Positions 31,961 to 44,221 of a DNA stretch of 64,000 bases are shown piece after piece. Where the stretch lies: the NCBI GenBank assembly GCA_001592805.2, contig CP051140.1, forward strand, positions 745,501 through 809,500, written 5' to 3'. The position numbers were made by a program, and so were the translations under genes. The notes beneath the pieces were generated by a model. It worked only from the letters and a program-made list of their open reading frames with translations. It searched no databases and was not told the DNA's origin. Each line of letters begins with the position of its first letter. Positions within the stretch are counted from its first letter, which is position 1. Source of the stretch: Peltaster fructicola. Taxonomy: Eukaryota > Ascomycota > Dothideomycetes.

Positions 31961-34900
31961 ATGGCCTTCGTAGGCAACATTGGCTGGAACTACGACCGCC
32001 AAGCTGAGCTTAATGGCGCTCCTGGTGCTGGCACAGCATTTGTGCGAAGATCGAGCTTGACAGGACAAGATCAGGAGAGCACACAACATGCACAGAGTGA
32101 GAACTTCTTACAGCGGACGATCAGTGGACTTAGACCAGGAAACCAACGCCAGACAACAGGTCGTGGTCAGGACGGGAACACATCCAACATTCCAAACCCT
32201 AATACTGGTTATTTCGAAGGAGAGAAAGGCCTCGAGCAGGCTGAGACTCCTCCATCAAGCTCAGAGGACGACATCAAGGATAGAAATGTTGCCAAACTCG
32301 CTCGAACCATAACTCAACGGAGCAACTGGTCGACCGTAGCTGACAACCCATTCACTGCTGACAAAGATGGCGTTCTCGATCCAAACTCATCCAAGTTCGT
32401 CGCTCGACAATGGGTCAAGTCTATGATCAAGCTCAATGAGGCAGAATCTGTGACTCCTCGGAGAACTGCTGGTGTCTCTTTCAGGAATCTCAACGTCCAT
32501 GGATACGGAGCGGCTACTGACTACCAAAAGGATGTCGGCAATGTCCCTCTCGAGCTTGTCGGTACGGTCAAGAAGCTGCTAGGCCTCAGCAAACCACGAA
32601 GAATCGATATCCTGCGAGATTTCGAGGGAGTCGTCAAGTCTGGTGAGATGTTGGTCGTCCTTGGTCCACCAGGTTCTGGTTGCTCGACCTTTTTGAAGAC
32701 CTTGACTGGTGAAACCCACGGTTTCGTGGTCGATGAGACCTCCGAAGTCAACTACCAAGGTATTCCATCCAAGCATATGCACAAGTACTTTCGAGGAGAG
32801 GCTATCTACACTGCGGAAGTCGATGTTCACTTCCCGATGCTAACTGTTGGTGATACACTGGAGTTCGCTGCTAAGGCTCGTGCACCAAGAGTCATCCCCG
32901 GAGGTCTCTCCAAGAAAGAATGGGCGTTACACCTTCGAGATGTGGTTATGGCTACCTTCGGCATTGCTCACACCATCAATACTCGTGTTGGTAATGACTT
33001 CGTCAGAGGAGTGTCGGGCGGAGAGCGCAAGCGAGTCACCATTGCAGAGGCCATTCTTTCAGGCGCACCACTCCAAGCCTGGGACAACAGCACAAGAGGT
33101 CTCGACAGTGCGAATGCTCTCGAGTTCTGTAAGACTGTGCGAATTGGAACCGAACTTGGTGGAGCTGCTGCTATGGTCGCCATCTACCAGGCTCCTCAAT
33201 CTGCCTATGATGTCTTCGACAAGGCGATAGTCCTTTACGAAGGTAGACAGATCTTCTTTGGCAAGACTTCTGAAGCTCGTGGCTACTTTGAACGTCTCGG
33301 ATTCGAATGCCCGGCTCGACAGACCGATGCAGACTTCCTCACCAGTATGACAAGTCCTCAGGAGCGTGTTGTTCGCTCAGGCTACGATGGCAAGGTCCCT
33401 CGTACCCCGGATGAGTTTGCTGCAGCTTGGAAGAAGAGCGCAGAACGTGCGGCTTTGCTGCAGGAGATCGAAGCCTTCGAGCACGAGCATCCGATCCAGG
33501 GAGAGTCGTACGACAAGTTCGTTGAGTCTCGCAGAGCTCAGCAAGCCAAGGGCACTCGTCTCCATTCTCCATACACATTATCCTACAGGCAGCAGGTCGA
33601 ACTCTGCTTGTGGCGAGGTTTTCAACGTCTCAAGGGCGATCCTAGTCTTACATTCACCCAGCTCTTCGGTAACATCGCCATCGCTCTTATCCTCGGATCG
33701 GTCTTCTACAACCTTCAGCCAACGACATCATCTTTCTATCAACGAGGAGCTCTCTTGTTCTTTGCTATCCTCATGAACGCATTCGGCTCTGCTCTGGAGA
33801 TTCTTACGCTCTATGCACAACGTCCGATCGTGGAAAAGCACAGCCAGTATGCCTTCTACCATCCGTCGGCGGAGGCTTTCGCTTCCATGCTTACGGATAT
33901 GCCGTACAAAGTCCTCAACGCCATCTTCTTCAACCTCACTCTATATTTCTTGTCTAATCTGCGAAGAGAACCTGGAGCTTTCTTCTTCTTTTTGTTCACA
34001 TCCTTCATCCTCACTTTGACGATGTCGATGGTCTTCAGATCGATCGCCTCTGTTTCGAGAACTCTCAGTCAGGCCATGGCTCCGGCTGCTATTCTCATCC
34101 TCGCTATCGTCATCTTCACAGGTTTCGTTGTGCCGTAAGGACGCCCTTCTGCTACTCTGACTCTGCTAATGCTATACAGGACGACTTACATGCTCGATTG
34201 GTGCAGATGGATCAATTACTTGGATCCTGTAGCATACGGCTTCGAAGCACTCATGGTCAACGAATTCTCTGGACGAGACTACGACTGCTCACAGTACGTT
34301 CCCTCTGGTTACGGTGATCTGAGCCTACAGCAGACAGTCTGTTCCACTGTTGGATCGGTCGCCGGGCAGTCATACGTCAGTGGTGATGCCTACATCAATT
34401 CGCAATATGCATACTATGCGAGCAACAAGTGGAGGAACATTGGCATCATCTTCGCTTTCATGATCTTCCAGATGTGCGTCTATCTTGGTGCTACAGAACT
34501 CATCTCTGGCAAGAAAAGTAAGGGCGAAGTCTTGGTCTTCCGTCGAGGTCATACACCAGCATCACTCAAGGAGCATGCTCACGACGTCGAGACCGCGGAC
34601 AACGGCGTAGCTGATGGAGCAGCGCTTGAGAAGAAAGAGAGCTACACTGAGGCATCTGATATCATTCAGAAGCAGACCGCTATCTTCTCCTGGCGGAATG
34701 TCTGTTACGACATCAAGATCAAGAGTGAAGAGCGACGTATCCTCGATCATGTCGACGGCTGGGTTCGTCCTGGCACACTTACAGCACTGATGGGCGTTTC
34801 CGGTGCTGGTAAAACTACGCTACTCGATGTGCTGGCAACTAGAGTCACAATGGGAGTTATCTCAGGAGACATGCTTGTCGATGGTCGTCAACGAGACTCC

Positions 34901-36877
34901 TCCTTCCAGCGTAAGACTGGTTATGTTCAGCAACAGGTAGATATCGCCGAAGCTATACTGAGGAACCTGTGCTAACCCTAGCAGGACTTGCATCTCCAAA
35001 CCTCCACAGTCAGAGAAGCGCTCATTTTCTCTGCTGTACTTCGTCAGCCAGCCAGTGTACCACGCAAGGAGAAGGTTGAGTACGTCAGCGAAGTCATCAA
35101 GCTCTTGGATATGGAAGAGTACGCCGATGCCATCGTCGGCGTACCTGGTGAAGGTCTGAATGTCGAACAGAGAAAGAGACTAACTATAGGCATCGAACTC
35201 GTGGCCAAGCCAGAGGTAAGCTAGCAAACCACCCATAAGCCACTTCCATGCTGACAAGGTATCGCAGCTCCTTCTCTTCCTGGACGAACCCACCTCCGGT
35301 CTGGACTCGCAGACTTCATGGGCTATCTGTGATCTCATGGAGAAGCTGAAGAAATCTGGCCAAGCAATTTTGTGCACCATCCATCAACCATCGGCTATGC
35401 TCTTTCAGCGTTTCGATCGTCTTCTCTTCTTGGCGAAGGGTGGACGTACTGTCTACTTCGGAGAAGTCGGCGAGAACTCCAAGGTCCTGACTCAATACTT
35501 CGAACGCAACGGCGCTTCGAACTGCCCACATGATGCCAACCCTGCTGAGTGGATGCTGCAAGTCATTGGCGCTGCACCCGGCTCTCACACAGACATCGAT
35601 TGGCACGACACTTGGAGGAAGAGCCCTGAATACGCCGATGTGCACAAAGAGCTTGACCGCTTACAAGAAGAACGATCCAAGCAGACTACAACAAACAGTG
35701 ACGACAAGTCAGCCTATCGGGAGTTTGCTGCGCCTTTCGGCACGCAGGTATGGGAAACCATATACCGTGTCTTTCAGCAGTACTGGCGAACTCCCTCGTA
35801 CATCTACAGCAAGGCTGCCCTGTGCACCTTGTCGGCTCTCTTCATCGGATTCATCTTCTTCAATGCTCCACTGTCTCAACAAGGCTTACAGAATCAGATG
35901 CTGAGTATCTTCATGCTCTTCACTATCTTCGGACAGCTCGTACAACAAATCATGCCACACTTCGTGACGCAGAGATCCCTCTACGAAGTTCGTGAGCGTC
36001 CTTCCAAGACCTACTCCTGGAAAGCATTCATGATCTCCAACATTGTGGTCGAACTACCCTGGAACAGCTTCATGGCCGTCATCATCTTCTTCTGCTTCTA
36101 CTACCCGATCGGACTATACAAGAACGCTATCCCGACTGATGCGGTTCACGAAAGAGGAGCCTTGTTCTTTTTGTTCGTCTTGGAGTTCTTACTGTTCAGT
36201 AAGTTGTGCCATACCAGTCTTGTGCGATATCACTAACGGAGCTCAGCTTCAACGTTCACCAATCTCATCATCGCAGGTATCCCTGACGCTGAGACTGGTG
36301 GTAACATTGCAAACCTTATGTTTACACTTACTCTTGTCTTTTGCGGTGTCCTCGCCACACCAGACAGCGTGAGTCGATTCTGGATATGGATGTTTTAGTA
36401 AGTCATCTTCGTACCAAACGCACTGAACACCAGCTAACTATGACTTAGCGTATCTCCTTTTAGTAAGCAGTTCATCAGTTCATGCTATACGCATCTTGCT
36501 AACAAATGACAGCCTACCTAGTCAACGGCATGCTCTCTACCGGTCTTGCCAATCAGCAGGTCACCTGCGCCGATAACGAATATCTAATATTCCAGCCACC
36601 TTCAGGAACCACGTGTGGACAGTACATCCAACCTTACCAAAGTCAAGCAGGCGGCTACTTACTCGATGACAATGCTACCCGTGACTGTCAATTCTGCGCA
36701 TTGGACAGCACTAACACGTTCTTGGCGGCGGTCGGCTCTACGTATGACACAAGGTGGAGGAACTTCGGCATACTCCTCGCCTACATTGTCTTCAACATCG
36801 CTGGAGCAGTGTTCATTTACTGGCTGGCGAGAGTACCAAAGGGTGCTAAGAAGAAGAAGACTGAGAAGACGGCATGA
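31961..36877 (+). CDS. PDR/CDR-type ABCG multidrug transporter
   Basis: Seven exons: 31961-34134, 34180-34936, 34985-35215, 35268-36198, 36247-36397, 36449-36462, 36513-36877; 1540 aa, full length for the family. Layout NBD1-TMD1-NBD2-TMD2. NBD1 has [16 protein letters not shown] (Cys replaces the Walker A Lys, normal for fungal PDR), [14 protein letters not shown] and [13 protein letters not shown]2 has canonical [27 protein letters not shown] and [17 protein letters not shown] segments include [20 protein letters not shown] and a Cys-containing extracellular loop near the end; the PDR motif VSPFTYLVNGML is encoded across the tiny exon 6. Such plasma-membrane pumps export azoles and other xenobiotics or lipids. 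The N-terminus is Gln/Ser/Asn-rich. An upstream in-frame ATG at 31871 is unlikely to be used. Confidence 0.95.
36449..36462 (+). other. 14-nt microexon of the ABC transporter gene
   Basis: Introns 36398-36448 (51 nt) and 36463-36512 (50 nt) both have GTAAG donors, CTAAC branch sites and TAG/CAG acceptors. The exon between them is 14 nt, enters at phase 2 and leaves at phase 1. It encodes the centre of the conserved YVSPFTYLVNGM motif, so skipping it would break the frame. Confidence 0.88.
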
Positions 36878-38267
36878 GCCTGATGTGACAGCACACAGAC
36901 ACTGTCGCTAGCATACGTACATCTATAGATAAATAATCCGCTTAATGTCTGAAAGACTGCTCGGTGTGGTCGTCACCCCATTCCTAAGAACAAGCTTACA
37001 TATAATCGAAGCTGATATCACGTGACCGATAAAGCTTAGTTCCCTTGAGCGACACTTTCGACATGAGCCTTCATCGAATTATAAGGAGCAAGGTAGTGAT
37101 TCTGAGCTGGACTTATGGTGGAGGCGAGGCCTAGTACGTCAGCCCGATCGTAGATTCCCTTGGATCTTGAGTATTCACTTCACTCTTATACTAGATGATA
37201 TGGATCAGAGCAAGTCTAGCCGAAGTCTTGGAAGACATAGCCGTCTCAACTTCACTTCATCACGCTGCTTTGGTCTAGCATCGACAGCTTCGATCACGAC
37301 AATCGCATCTGAAACAGCTGCGTACCGCTGCAGCATGAGACTGGAAAATCGTGTCAATGAATCATACTGAAGTCCGACCGCGGCGTTGATCAGCTATCCC
37401 TGCTCGACCTATCATCAATGCTCAAGAGGAAGAGGCTGTGGGCACAAGAATATACCACGAGAATGCTATGGGATACAAGAAGCCAGTGCGCAGCTACTAG
37501 TACCTGTCGCGACTCGAAGACCATGCCATGCTGTCGGCTGCGCTCGCGAGGAAGAAGATCGTGATCACATGTTTGGATTGCGACAGCATTTAGGGTGGAA
37601 TGGTACGATTCAGGTTGCAGTGCAGATAGTCCTTGGGCAGATACCTGCAGGTTCGTTGTCTTTCCTACATCCCCGATCCATCTATGTCATGTGTGTGGTC
37701 TCCTGCTTCTCCTCTATACTAGGTGCGCCCTTGCTGGACCTTCGATACTACCTCCTGATCGTCGTCTGCATCGTTGGACAGGTTGTAGTGGCAGCATGAG
37801 GAGTGAGAGTGACCGACTGTCGTACGTCCCTCGTGCTTCTCTGTCCGTAGACAAAGCAGTCCTTCGGCCCACAGATGATTACCGTAGGAAGATCAGTGAG
37901 TCTGAATTTCGCAGTAGCCAGTTGCGAAGCAGTTGTCTACAAGGCTAAAGCAGCGACAGAGCGAAGGCAGTCCCATCATCGTCGTGGAGATGGCGCAGAC
38001 ACAGGGCATCTCCTGACTTGAGTACTGCGTGGAATCCGCTGTGCCTGTGTAGGGCCGTCACCAACAGCGTATATCGTCAATGCAGAGGTACCGTGCGCAC
38101 AAGCTGATTGCAATCAGCTCTCAAGTTGCGCTCCTTCCATGTCTCGGTGTTATCACACCCCGCTGCATGTTTACGCCAAGACCGCACGCACCACTGCGGC
38201 CAGCATCAAAGGGTTCTTCCGTGTGCTGTTCCTTTCTGATTCTTACACCAACTTCAACCCACGAGAC

Positions 38268-38330
38268 AAACTACGAACCAACCTACGACTCAATCTACGA
38301 ATCAATCTGCGAATCCACCAACGACATCAC
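38268..38330 (+). repeat. Degenerate 12-bp tandem repeat
   Basis: Four to five imperfect copies of a 12-base unit of the form CTACGAAYCAAY, e.g. CTACGAACCAAC, CTACGACTCAAT, CTACGAATCAAT, CTGCGAATCCAC. Because the unit is a multiple of three, any frame reads a four-residue repeat; no gene is supported. Confidence 0.75.
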
Positions 38331-38370
38331 TCAACGTACGGACCATACTGCTTACGAGGCACATCTGGAG

Positions 38371-38780
38371 GCACACAGTCCTGCAAATCCAGCTTCACAA
38401 CACGGCCTGCGCGGTCTGTAGCCCTAGTATCACACATGCTTACGCCACAGCTTCATGGCATGCGCTTCGCAATATGTATGCTCAGATGGAGTGGCTCTTG
38501 GAAGCGCACATAGTCCTACGAACTCAGCTTCACAACATGGCCTGCGAGGTCTACGATTGCACCGGTGGCCTTCAAAGTTTCGACGTAACTCCACAACGAC
38601 CATCATGGCATACCTTCTTACTAGGCGCACGACGGGCTTTTCGGACAAGATCCCTCCTCTCCATCAACCATCATGGCATATCTCCATCCTAGCCGCACAT
38701 TCCGCCATATGGGCAGACTCCCTCTCTGCAACAAACATCATGACATACCTCCCTCAGGCGTGCGCCTTCTGCAAGCTACG
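38371..38780. repeat. Decayed dispersed and ~67-bp tandem repeats
   Basis: A 47-bp segment at 38371-38417 (CACACAGTCCTGCAAATCCA start, ending GCCTGCGCGGTCT) recurs at about 38504-38551 with a few differences. Downstream, CATCATGGCATACCT-like segments begin at 38601, 38669 and 38736, that is every 67-68 bases, followed by similar but diverging sequence (for example a GCGCAC/GCCGCAC step). The copies look like an old minisatellite or segmental duplication. Confidence 0.6.
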
Positions 38781-40816
38781 GCCACGTTTCTGCTCTCCCT
38801 CCGCCTCGCCCTGCTGCTGAACGCAGCTACCGCTCATAACCCGTCGCCCTTTCGCTCCCTACCTCTCCTCCCCTCCCTGTCCCTTTTCCTGCTACATAAC
38901 CTGTAGCTTGCACGCTCAACGTCTTCACCGCACCACCAGACTTGAGCAGGAGGTCGGGTATTAACCTTCTTTAACAAAACCCACCTCAACGATGGCTCAC
39001 ACTTCTGCGTAGTGTTGAGGACGGACTGCTGGAGGTTTCTCCATGCACGAACTAAGCTGAGCCAAGAGAATCAAAGAGCTATATTCTTTCGTCCATAGAA
39101 TGCCCTAGATATGATCGTGTCCAACCCTGATCAAAGCGAGATCAAATGTCGGACTATCGTAATGACGATTACAGTAAGAGGTATGATCCTAGCTCTGTCA
39201 TGAGCACAAGTAGACCTTCAATAGTGCCTTTTCACAAGAATCTCATCATGAGCACATCTAACATCGCCAGGCAGCAACCACGACCTTGTAACCGTGCTGA
39301 GGTCTGCCGCTCAGACCACAAACTACGTCCGGCACTTCGAACAGCTGCTTGATACATCCACAGCAACCTCCCCTATCATATCGATCGTCGACCACCCAGA
39401 ACTGCATTCGCACGGTGCGAAGATGACAGCAGTCCTCGCGTACTCTAGAGTCGTCGTTATACAGCCGTTGTTCGATGAATTGGCTCTGGAAAACCACCCG
39501 CTAGTAGCTATAAACACTCTTGACACCAACACACTCGAAAAGCTGGAAGCCAGAGTGACACGCTATCGATTTGTCGTGACGTCTATCACACCTTGAAGCT
39601 GACCAGGAGTACAAACGGGTCACATCGCAAGACAACCTCACATCGCGGTGCAAAACAGCAGGGACCAGGAGATTGTGCATACATGATGGGGAAGGTTGTT
39701 CTGGAAGAGCATGAATGATATCACACCGCTCCCTGCGCAATGCTACTGTCTTGCAATAGGCGTGGACGAGAAACCTCCCGTGGCATTGTCGATTCCATGA
39801 GAGTTCCACGATGAGTCATGACGCATGGTCATCGACGTAGAGTCATCGGTAGAGAGTCAGCTAACCTTGTAGGCACCATCACGAACCACAGCATTGTCAA
39901 CTACGACGAGCCTTGGCAGGGTGACGAATGAACAGACTGTGATGTAGTCACGGAACGACGACGAGAACACTACCGATACCTGACTTCTTCGCCTGCAGGA
40001 CCGAATGGCTTGGAGATGCGCTGTATCCGGAACCCACAGATATACACAGCCGTGATTCTTCTACACACGAGCAGGCAATCGTGCAAGAGAGCAAGGACTG
40101 CTCGACAACGTCGATTTTTAAGAGCTGCGTATAGATACGGTGCGATGAGGACACTAAGCGCAGTAGTATCGAGTACGGCAAACTCAACATGCGAGAGCAT
40201 GCACTTCTCTATCATATGGACCTCCCCGGCCGTCACAGAAACATCCACAACACCATTCTGAAGTATGAGTGGACATCGACCTCCAGTGAGTGCATTTGCA
40301 GAGAGGAGCTCGGATGCTGATGAGAAGCACTCGCAAGAGACGAGAAATTTGCTCGACTTACCTAGGACGTCGAACGATTGCTCTCAGTCCTTCCTCGACC
40401 GTCACACCTGGACACATCGTACAATCCGCCCTCAGTGCTTCTCTCACGAGCATACCGATACGACTTTTGCCGCGGAACAAGCAGTTGTAGACAATGATTG
40501 CAGCAGATCACCTGACCATCATATTAGCCTTTCAGTGACTCATCCAGCAACTGTCACAGCTGCTCTGCTGCCTAAACCAGTGCATCTGCTGATCGACGAT
40601 CAACAGTACCAATCGCGCAGAGGATACGTGCAGGGCACAAGCCACACAGCTGCTCCATTCGTTCACTGGGCGTACTTTTGCGGCTTACATGCATGCTATA
40701 CCCTGCATGGACATGCAAAGTTGCATGACTCTCTCAGCACAACAATGTCTAGTATAAGTTGAGCTCTGTTCCTCTCATCCTTACACTATCACAGCTAACA
40801 CTGCTAACATCCAACA

Positions 40817-42926
40817 ATGACTGGACGTGGCCGCCGGAACGAAAGTGATTCAGAGGATGATGTTGATCAATACGCCTCTGGAGTTCAAGCACTGAACCGA
40901 GATCAGCACAATGCCTCTTGGTCTTCGGCAACAGGAGTCGAAGTCACCAACGATCAGAATGAACTGGTCATGCTGGCAGAACTAAAGAACTTGGATCACA
41001 GATCTGGAGCGAGAGGCCAGACCTTTTACACTGAGACTGCCGAAGACGAGGAAGTACCCCAGCAAAAGAAATGGTATGCTGCTATGTCCGTCAATAGCCT
41101 CAGTCTGATCGATCTAGGTGGGACAAGTTTGCTCTGTGTCTCGTCAGACACTTGAGCCGTAAGACTGTTGAGCGCACCGAGCTGCGGATCAATTCGCCTC
41201 ATCTCAAGACCATACTACGGGATGTTGCTGGCGACTATCCGAATATCTCATTCACGACGAGGAAGGTTACCGTACGCGAACCGTACCATGTCCTCTTCCA
41301 TCATCATCTGGACCTTGCAGCTAGACTCAAGACACTGGCGGAAGACTCTGACGCTGCCAAACACCTTACATTGTTACTTGGCTTCATACAAGACAAGTTT
41401 TCAGAAACCATTGAAGAGTCTGCCGGTCTTCGAGAGCAAAACTTGATCACACACAGTACCGCATGGACTATGTACAAGTCGGGCACCATTCTACTTGGCT
41501 CTGACCTTGCTCAGCCTAGGGCATACAAGCTTCGTAGATACCAGTATGAGGGCAAAGATAAGGTAACTCTCAAACTCTACGTTGATTACGTCGACTACGA
41601 TGGCAACCAGCTCGGCCTTCGCCATGAGACCTTTGGCATTACAGAGTTCTCTGGTTCTCAACCGATCGACAAGCTTCCTGCGTTCCCGCTCGAATGCCAT
41701 CCCAATAGTGCAGAAATTCGAGCACGACTTCTCGCTCGAGGTCGACGCTTTGAGAAGCTTACAGGCATGCATTTCCAGTACTACGAAGGTCTTGCAATCG
41801 AGCTGAAGGACCGCAGCGCCGAAGCCAAGGTCAATCACGAGGGCAGAATTGTCATTGATGGCAAGACTTTCCGTCGCATGCATTCAGGTAAAGCTTGAAC
41901 CTTGTTGCTAGAGGTATGCCTGCTTACAGCACAACAGACGCTCCCGGGGTCGATGATCTAGACCCTGACCTCGACTCACTGTCTACAATATCTCTCCACA
42001 TCACCAAGGAGCCAAGACTCACAACCTTGACGGATGCACAATGTGTGCTGGCTAATGCCACAGTCCTTGGCTTCTCCTTTGCAACAAAAGCCTGGTACAA
42101 GTTTTACATCGACGGTCTGCAGGACATCGAGTGGAATAAAAGCTGTTTTGACAAGCTCGTATTGCCCGAACAACAAAAGGACACTGTCAAGGCTTTGGTC
42201 TCGACTCACATTCAGAACAAACTCGATCTGGACGATATCGTCAAGGGCAAAGGTCAAGGCTTGGTGCTGCTCTTGCATGGTCCACCAGGTGTTGGTAAGA
42301 CTCTGACAGCAGAGACAGTTGCAGAGTTCTGTAGGCGCCCACTGTACACGATCTCTTCTGGAGACCTAGGTACAAACAGCTCTGATCTGAACGATAAACT
42401 CGAGAAGATCCTCTCGCTGGCTTCAACTTGGAAGGCTGTCCTTCTAATCGACGAAGCCGATGTGTTCTTGGAGCGCCGCTCTCTGCACGACATGGACCGT
42501 AACGCCCTGGTCAGCATCTTCTTACGAGTACTAGAGTGGTACAACGGCATCCTGTTTCTCACGACGAATCGAGTTGAGACTTTCGACGATGCATTCAAAT
42601 CTCGCATACACGCACCACTCAAATACACTGACTTCTCCGCGGACAGCCGTAAGCAGGTGTGGAAGACATTCTTGTCCAGTATGGAGGATGCGACATTCAC
42701 CGAGAAGGAGTATGATGTGCTCACCGAGACTAAGCTGAATGGACGACAGTATGTATGTCGCTTTGTTCGTTGGACCTATGTTAACAGCCATTTTAGGATC
42801 AAGAACGTTGTACGGACTGCAAAGAGTCTGAGTCAGTATCATGGCGAGAAGCTTGATACAGCCAAACTACTTCAAGTCATTGACCTTCAGAACAACTTTG
42901 AGCAGGATCTAGCATCTTGGATTTAG
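40817..42926 (+). CDS. Fungal AAA ATPase with DUF7025-type N-terminal domain
   Basis: Exons 40817-41073, 41118-41887, 41938-42748, 42797-42926 (introns 44, 50 and 48 nt); 655 aa. Residues 1-60 are acidic and low complexity. About 85-330: the N-terminal domain with RTELRINSPHLKTILRDVAGD and REPYHVLFHHHLDL, as in DUF7025 proteins. About 450-600: AAA core with Walker A GPPGVGKT, Walker B LLIDEADVFLE, sensor 1 ILFLTTNRVE, and an arginine-finger region FKSRIHAPL. The lid has LNGRQIKNVVRTAKSL, encoded across the last intron. This expanded filamentous-fungal family has no defined substrate that I know; it resembles Bcs1/katanin-like ATPases only in the core. No targeting signal seen. Confidence 0.88.
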
Positions 42927-43088
42927 ACTGACAGAAGTGGTACAATGCTATCAGTTCATAATTTGTGTATCCAGAGCCAAGATCATGCTCGCCATCACAC
43001 AGCCGTACGTGCGTTTTAGCCATTACGTGCCATAACAATTCAGACACTTCACTTCAAGTGTAGCCTTCTGCTTTCTACAGATCACGGT

Positions 43089-44221
43089 TCAACAAGTCTT
43101 CACGCCATACTTCTGAACCGCAGCATGTTTGTCTTGGAGGAGATAAGCCGTCATGCAGTACTTCTTGAGAGCGGTATCTTCGTCCTCCTCGATCTCTGCC
43201 TCAAGATGATCCAGAGCGACCTCCTGCAACCCAAAGCCTTCCAACAGCTTCTGTAATGCTTTGAAGCCCTCGCGAATCACAAGTGGAAGGTGATCATGCT
43301 GCCACAAGCGTCCTAGATAGTAGTCCATGGTCTGAATATCAGATGCGTACTGATTGAGCTCGTCAATATCGGCCATGACCTTCTGGCCCAATCGATTCTT
43401 GATTGGGATCGGCAATTCATTGTATCGTTCGAAGATTCTGCGGTGTCGCTGAGATGTATCGTGCCATAATCGGACGACAAACTTGAATTGAAAGAAAGTC
43501 AGATCTTCTCTTAGTTCTCGGGCTTCAGGTGACAATGTCTCCGGAAACTCAAGTGCTGGCTGCGCACCAGGAAGAGCTGGAAGCGGTCGTCGCTGTATGA
43601 CAGGGCTTCCGACCGAGGATGGTGGAGACGACATTGCCATGTCTGCCATCGCATTTGGAGTCGATGCGAGCTCGTCATGATCAGTTGGCTTAACGGATAG
43701 AGGCGACAATGTTGTGATCTCAGACTTATGTGTCTGGTCAGCGATCAGTGGAGAGGATGTCTTAGGCTTTGAGTCAGTGCTCTTGTACAGGAGCTTACTG
43801 AAACGACTTGTCAGTCCTGCAAGCGTGCCCTTCTTTCAGTTGTCTCGTATGCTGCGACAGGCCTATGACGAAGTCGCTTTAGTGCTGGCTTTGGAGGCTC
43901 GACCGGACGAGCAAGGATTGCAGCTAGCTGTGGATATTCCGCCGCTATGCGCTGAGGCGTTAGGGTCTTCGCATTAAGTAGAAGTTCTCGTGCTGCTCGT
44001 AATTCTTCTGGATTGCGACGCCTGGGGGTCTTTGCAGTATGTATGGAGTCCTCTGCTGATGGTCTTCCTGTCAGAGGCGTCAATGTCTTCGAAGCATGAA
44101 GAGAGTGCTCTGCTGGCCATGTCGATTTTCGAGCTCGCTTGGACGCTTTCGAAGCATGAGTCGTTTCCCGAGTCGAGTCCACAGGATCTATGTCCATAGG
44201 ACTCGAGCTTCTCGTATCCAT
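43089..44221 (-). CDS. Unrecognised protein; two frames not joined by a clear intron
   Basis: The N-terminal frame starts at 44221 (MDTRSSSPMDIDPVD) and stops at 43811; the second is open from 43850 to 43089. They overlap by about 40 bases. A 53-nt intron with a poor donor (GTCATA, acceptor TTGCAG) or a missing base would connect them; otherwise they are two genes. The N-terminal part is basic and has three short look-alike segments, HASKTLTP, HTAKTPRR and NAKTLTP. The C-terminal part is helical: ELREDLTFFQFKFVVRLWHD, MDYYLGRLWQHDHLPLVIREG, LDHLEAEIEEDEDTALKKY. I do not recognise a family. The composition (disordered basic N-terminus, helical C-terminus) would fit a nuclear or cytoskeletal protein, but this is a guess. 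Confidence 0.5.

Larger units (their letters stand above)
36878..40816. other. Gene-poor stretch of 3.9 kb
   Basis: No gene is supported here. Several open frames of 60-165 codons exist on both strands (for example 37386-37799, 40265-40762), but none shows domain motifs, signal sequences or an intron pattern like the neighbours. The region 38268-38780 has degenerate tandem repeats. An E-box-like CACGTG is at 37019-37024. The frame 39279-39596 reads about 105 residues without an ATG and has a protein-like composition; it could be a decayed or unrecognised exon. Confidence 0.5.

Noticed and set aside
37386-37799. Open frame of 137 codons with a hydrophobic end
   Set aside because: Composition looks random, no start context or intron pattern, no recognisable family.
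40265-40762. Open frame of 165 codons on the plus strand just before the AAA ATPase gene
   Set aside because: No domain, signal or motif; His/Ser/Thr-rich random-looking composition; sits where the ATPase promoter should be.
41888-41937. Upstream acceptor (CTTACAG, 41929) for the second AAA ATPase intron
   Set aside because: Using it shifts the frame; the acceptor at 41937 gives a continuous protein.
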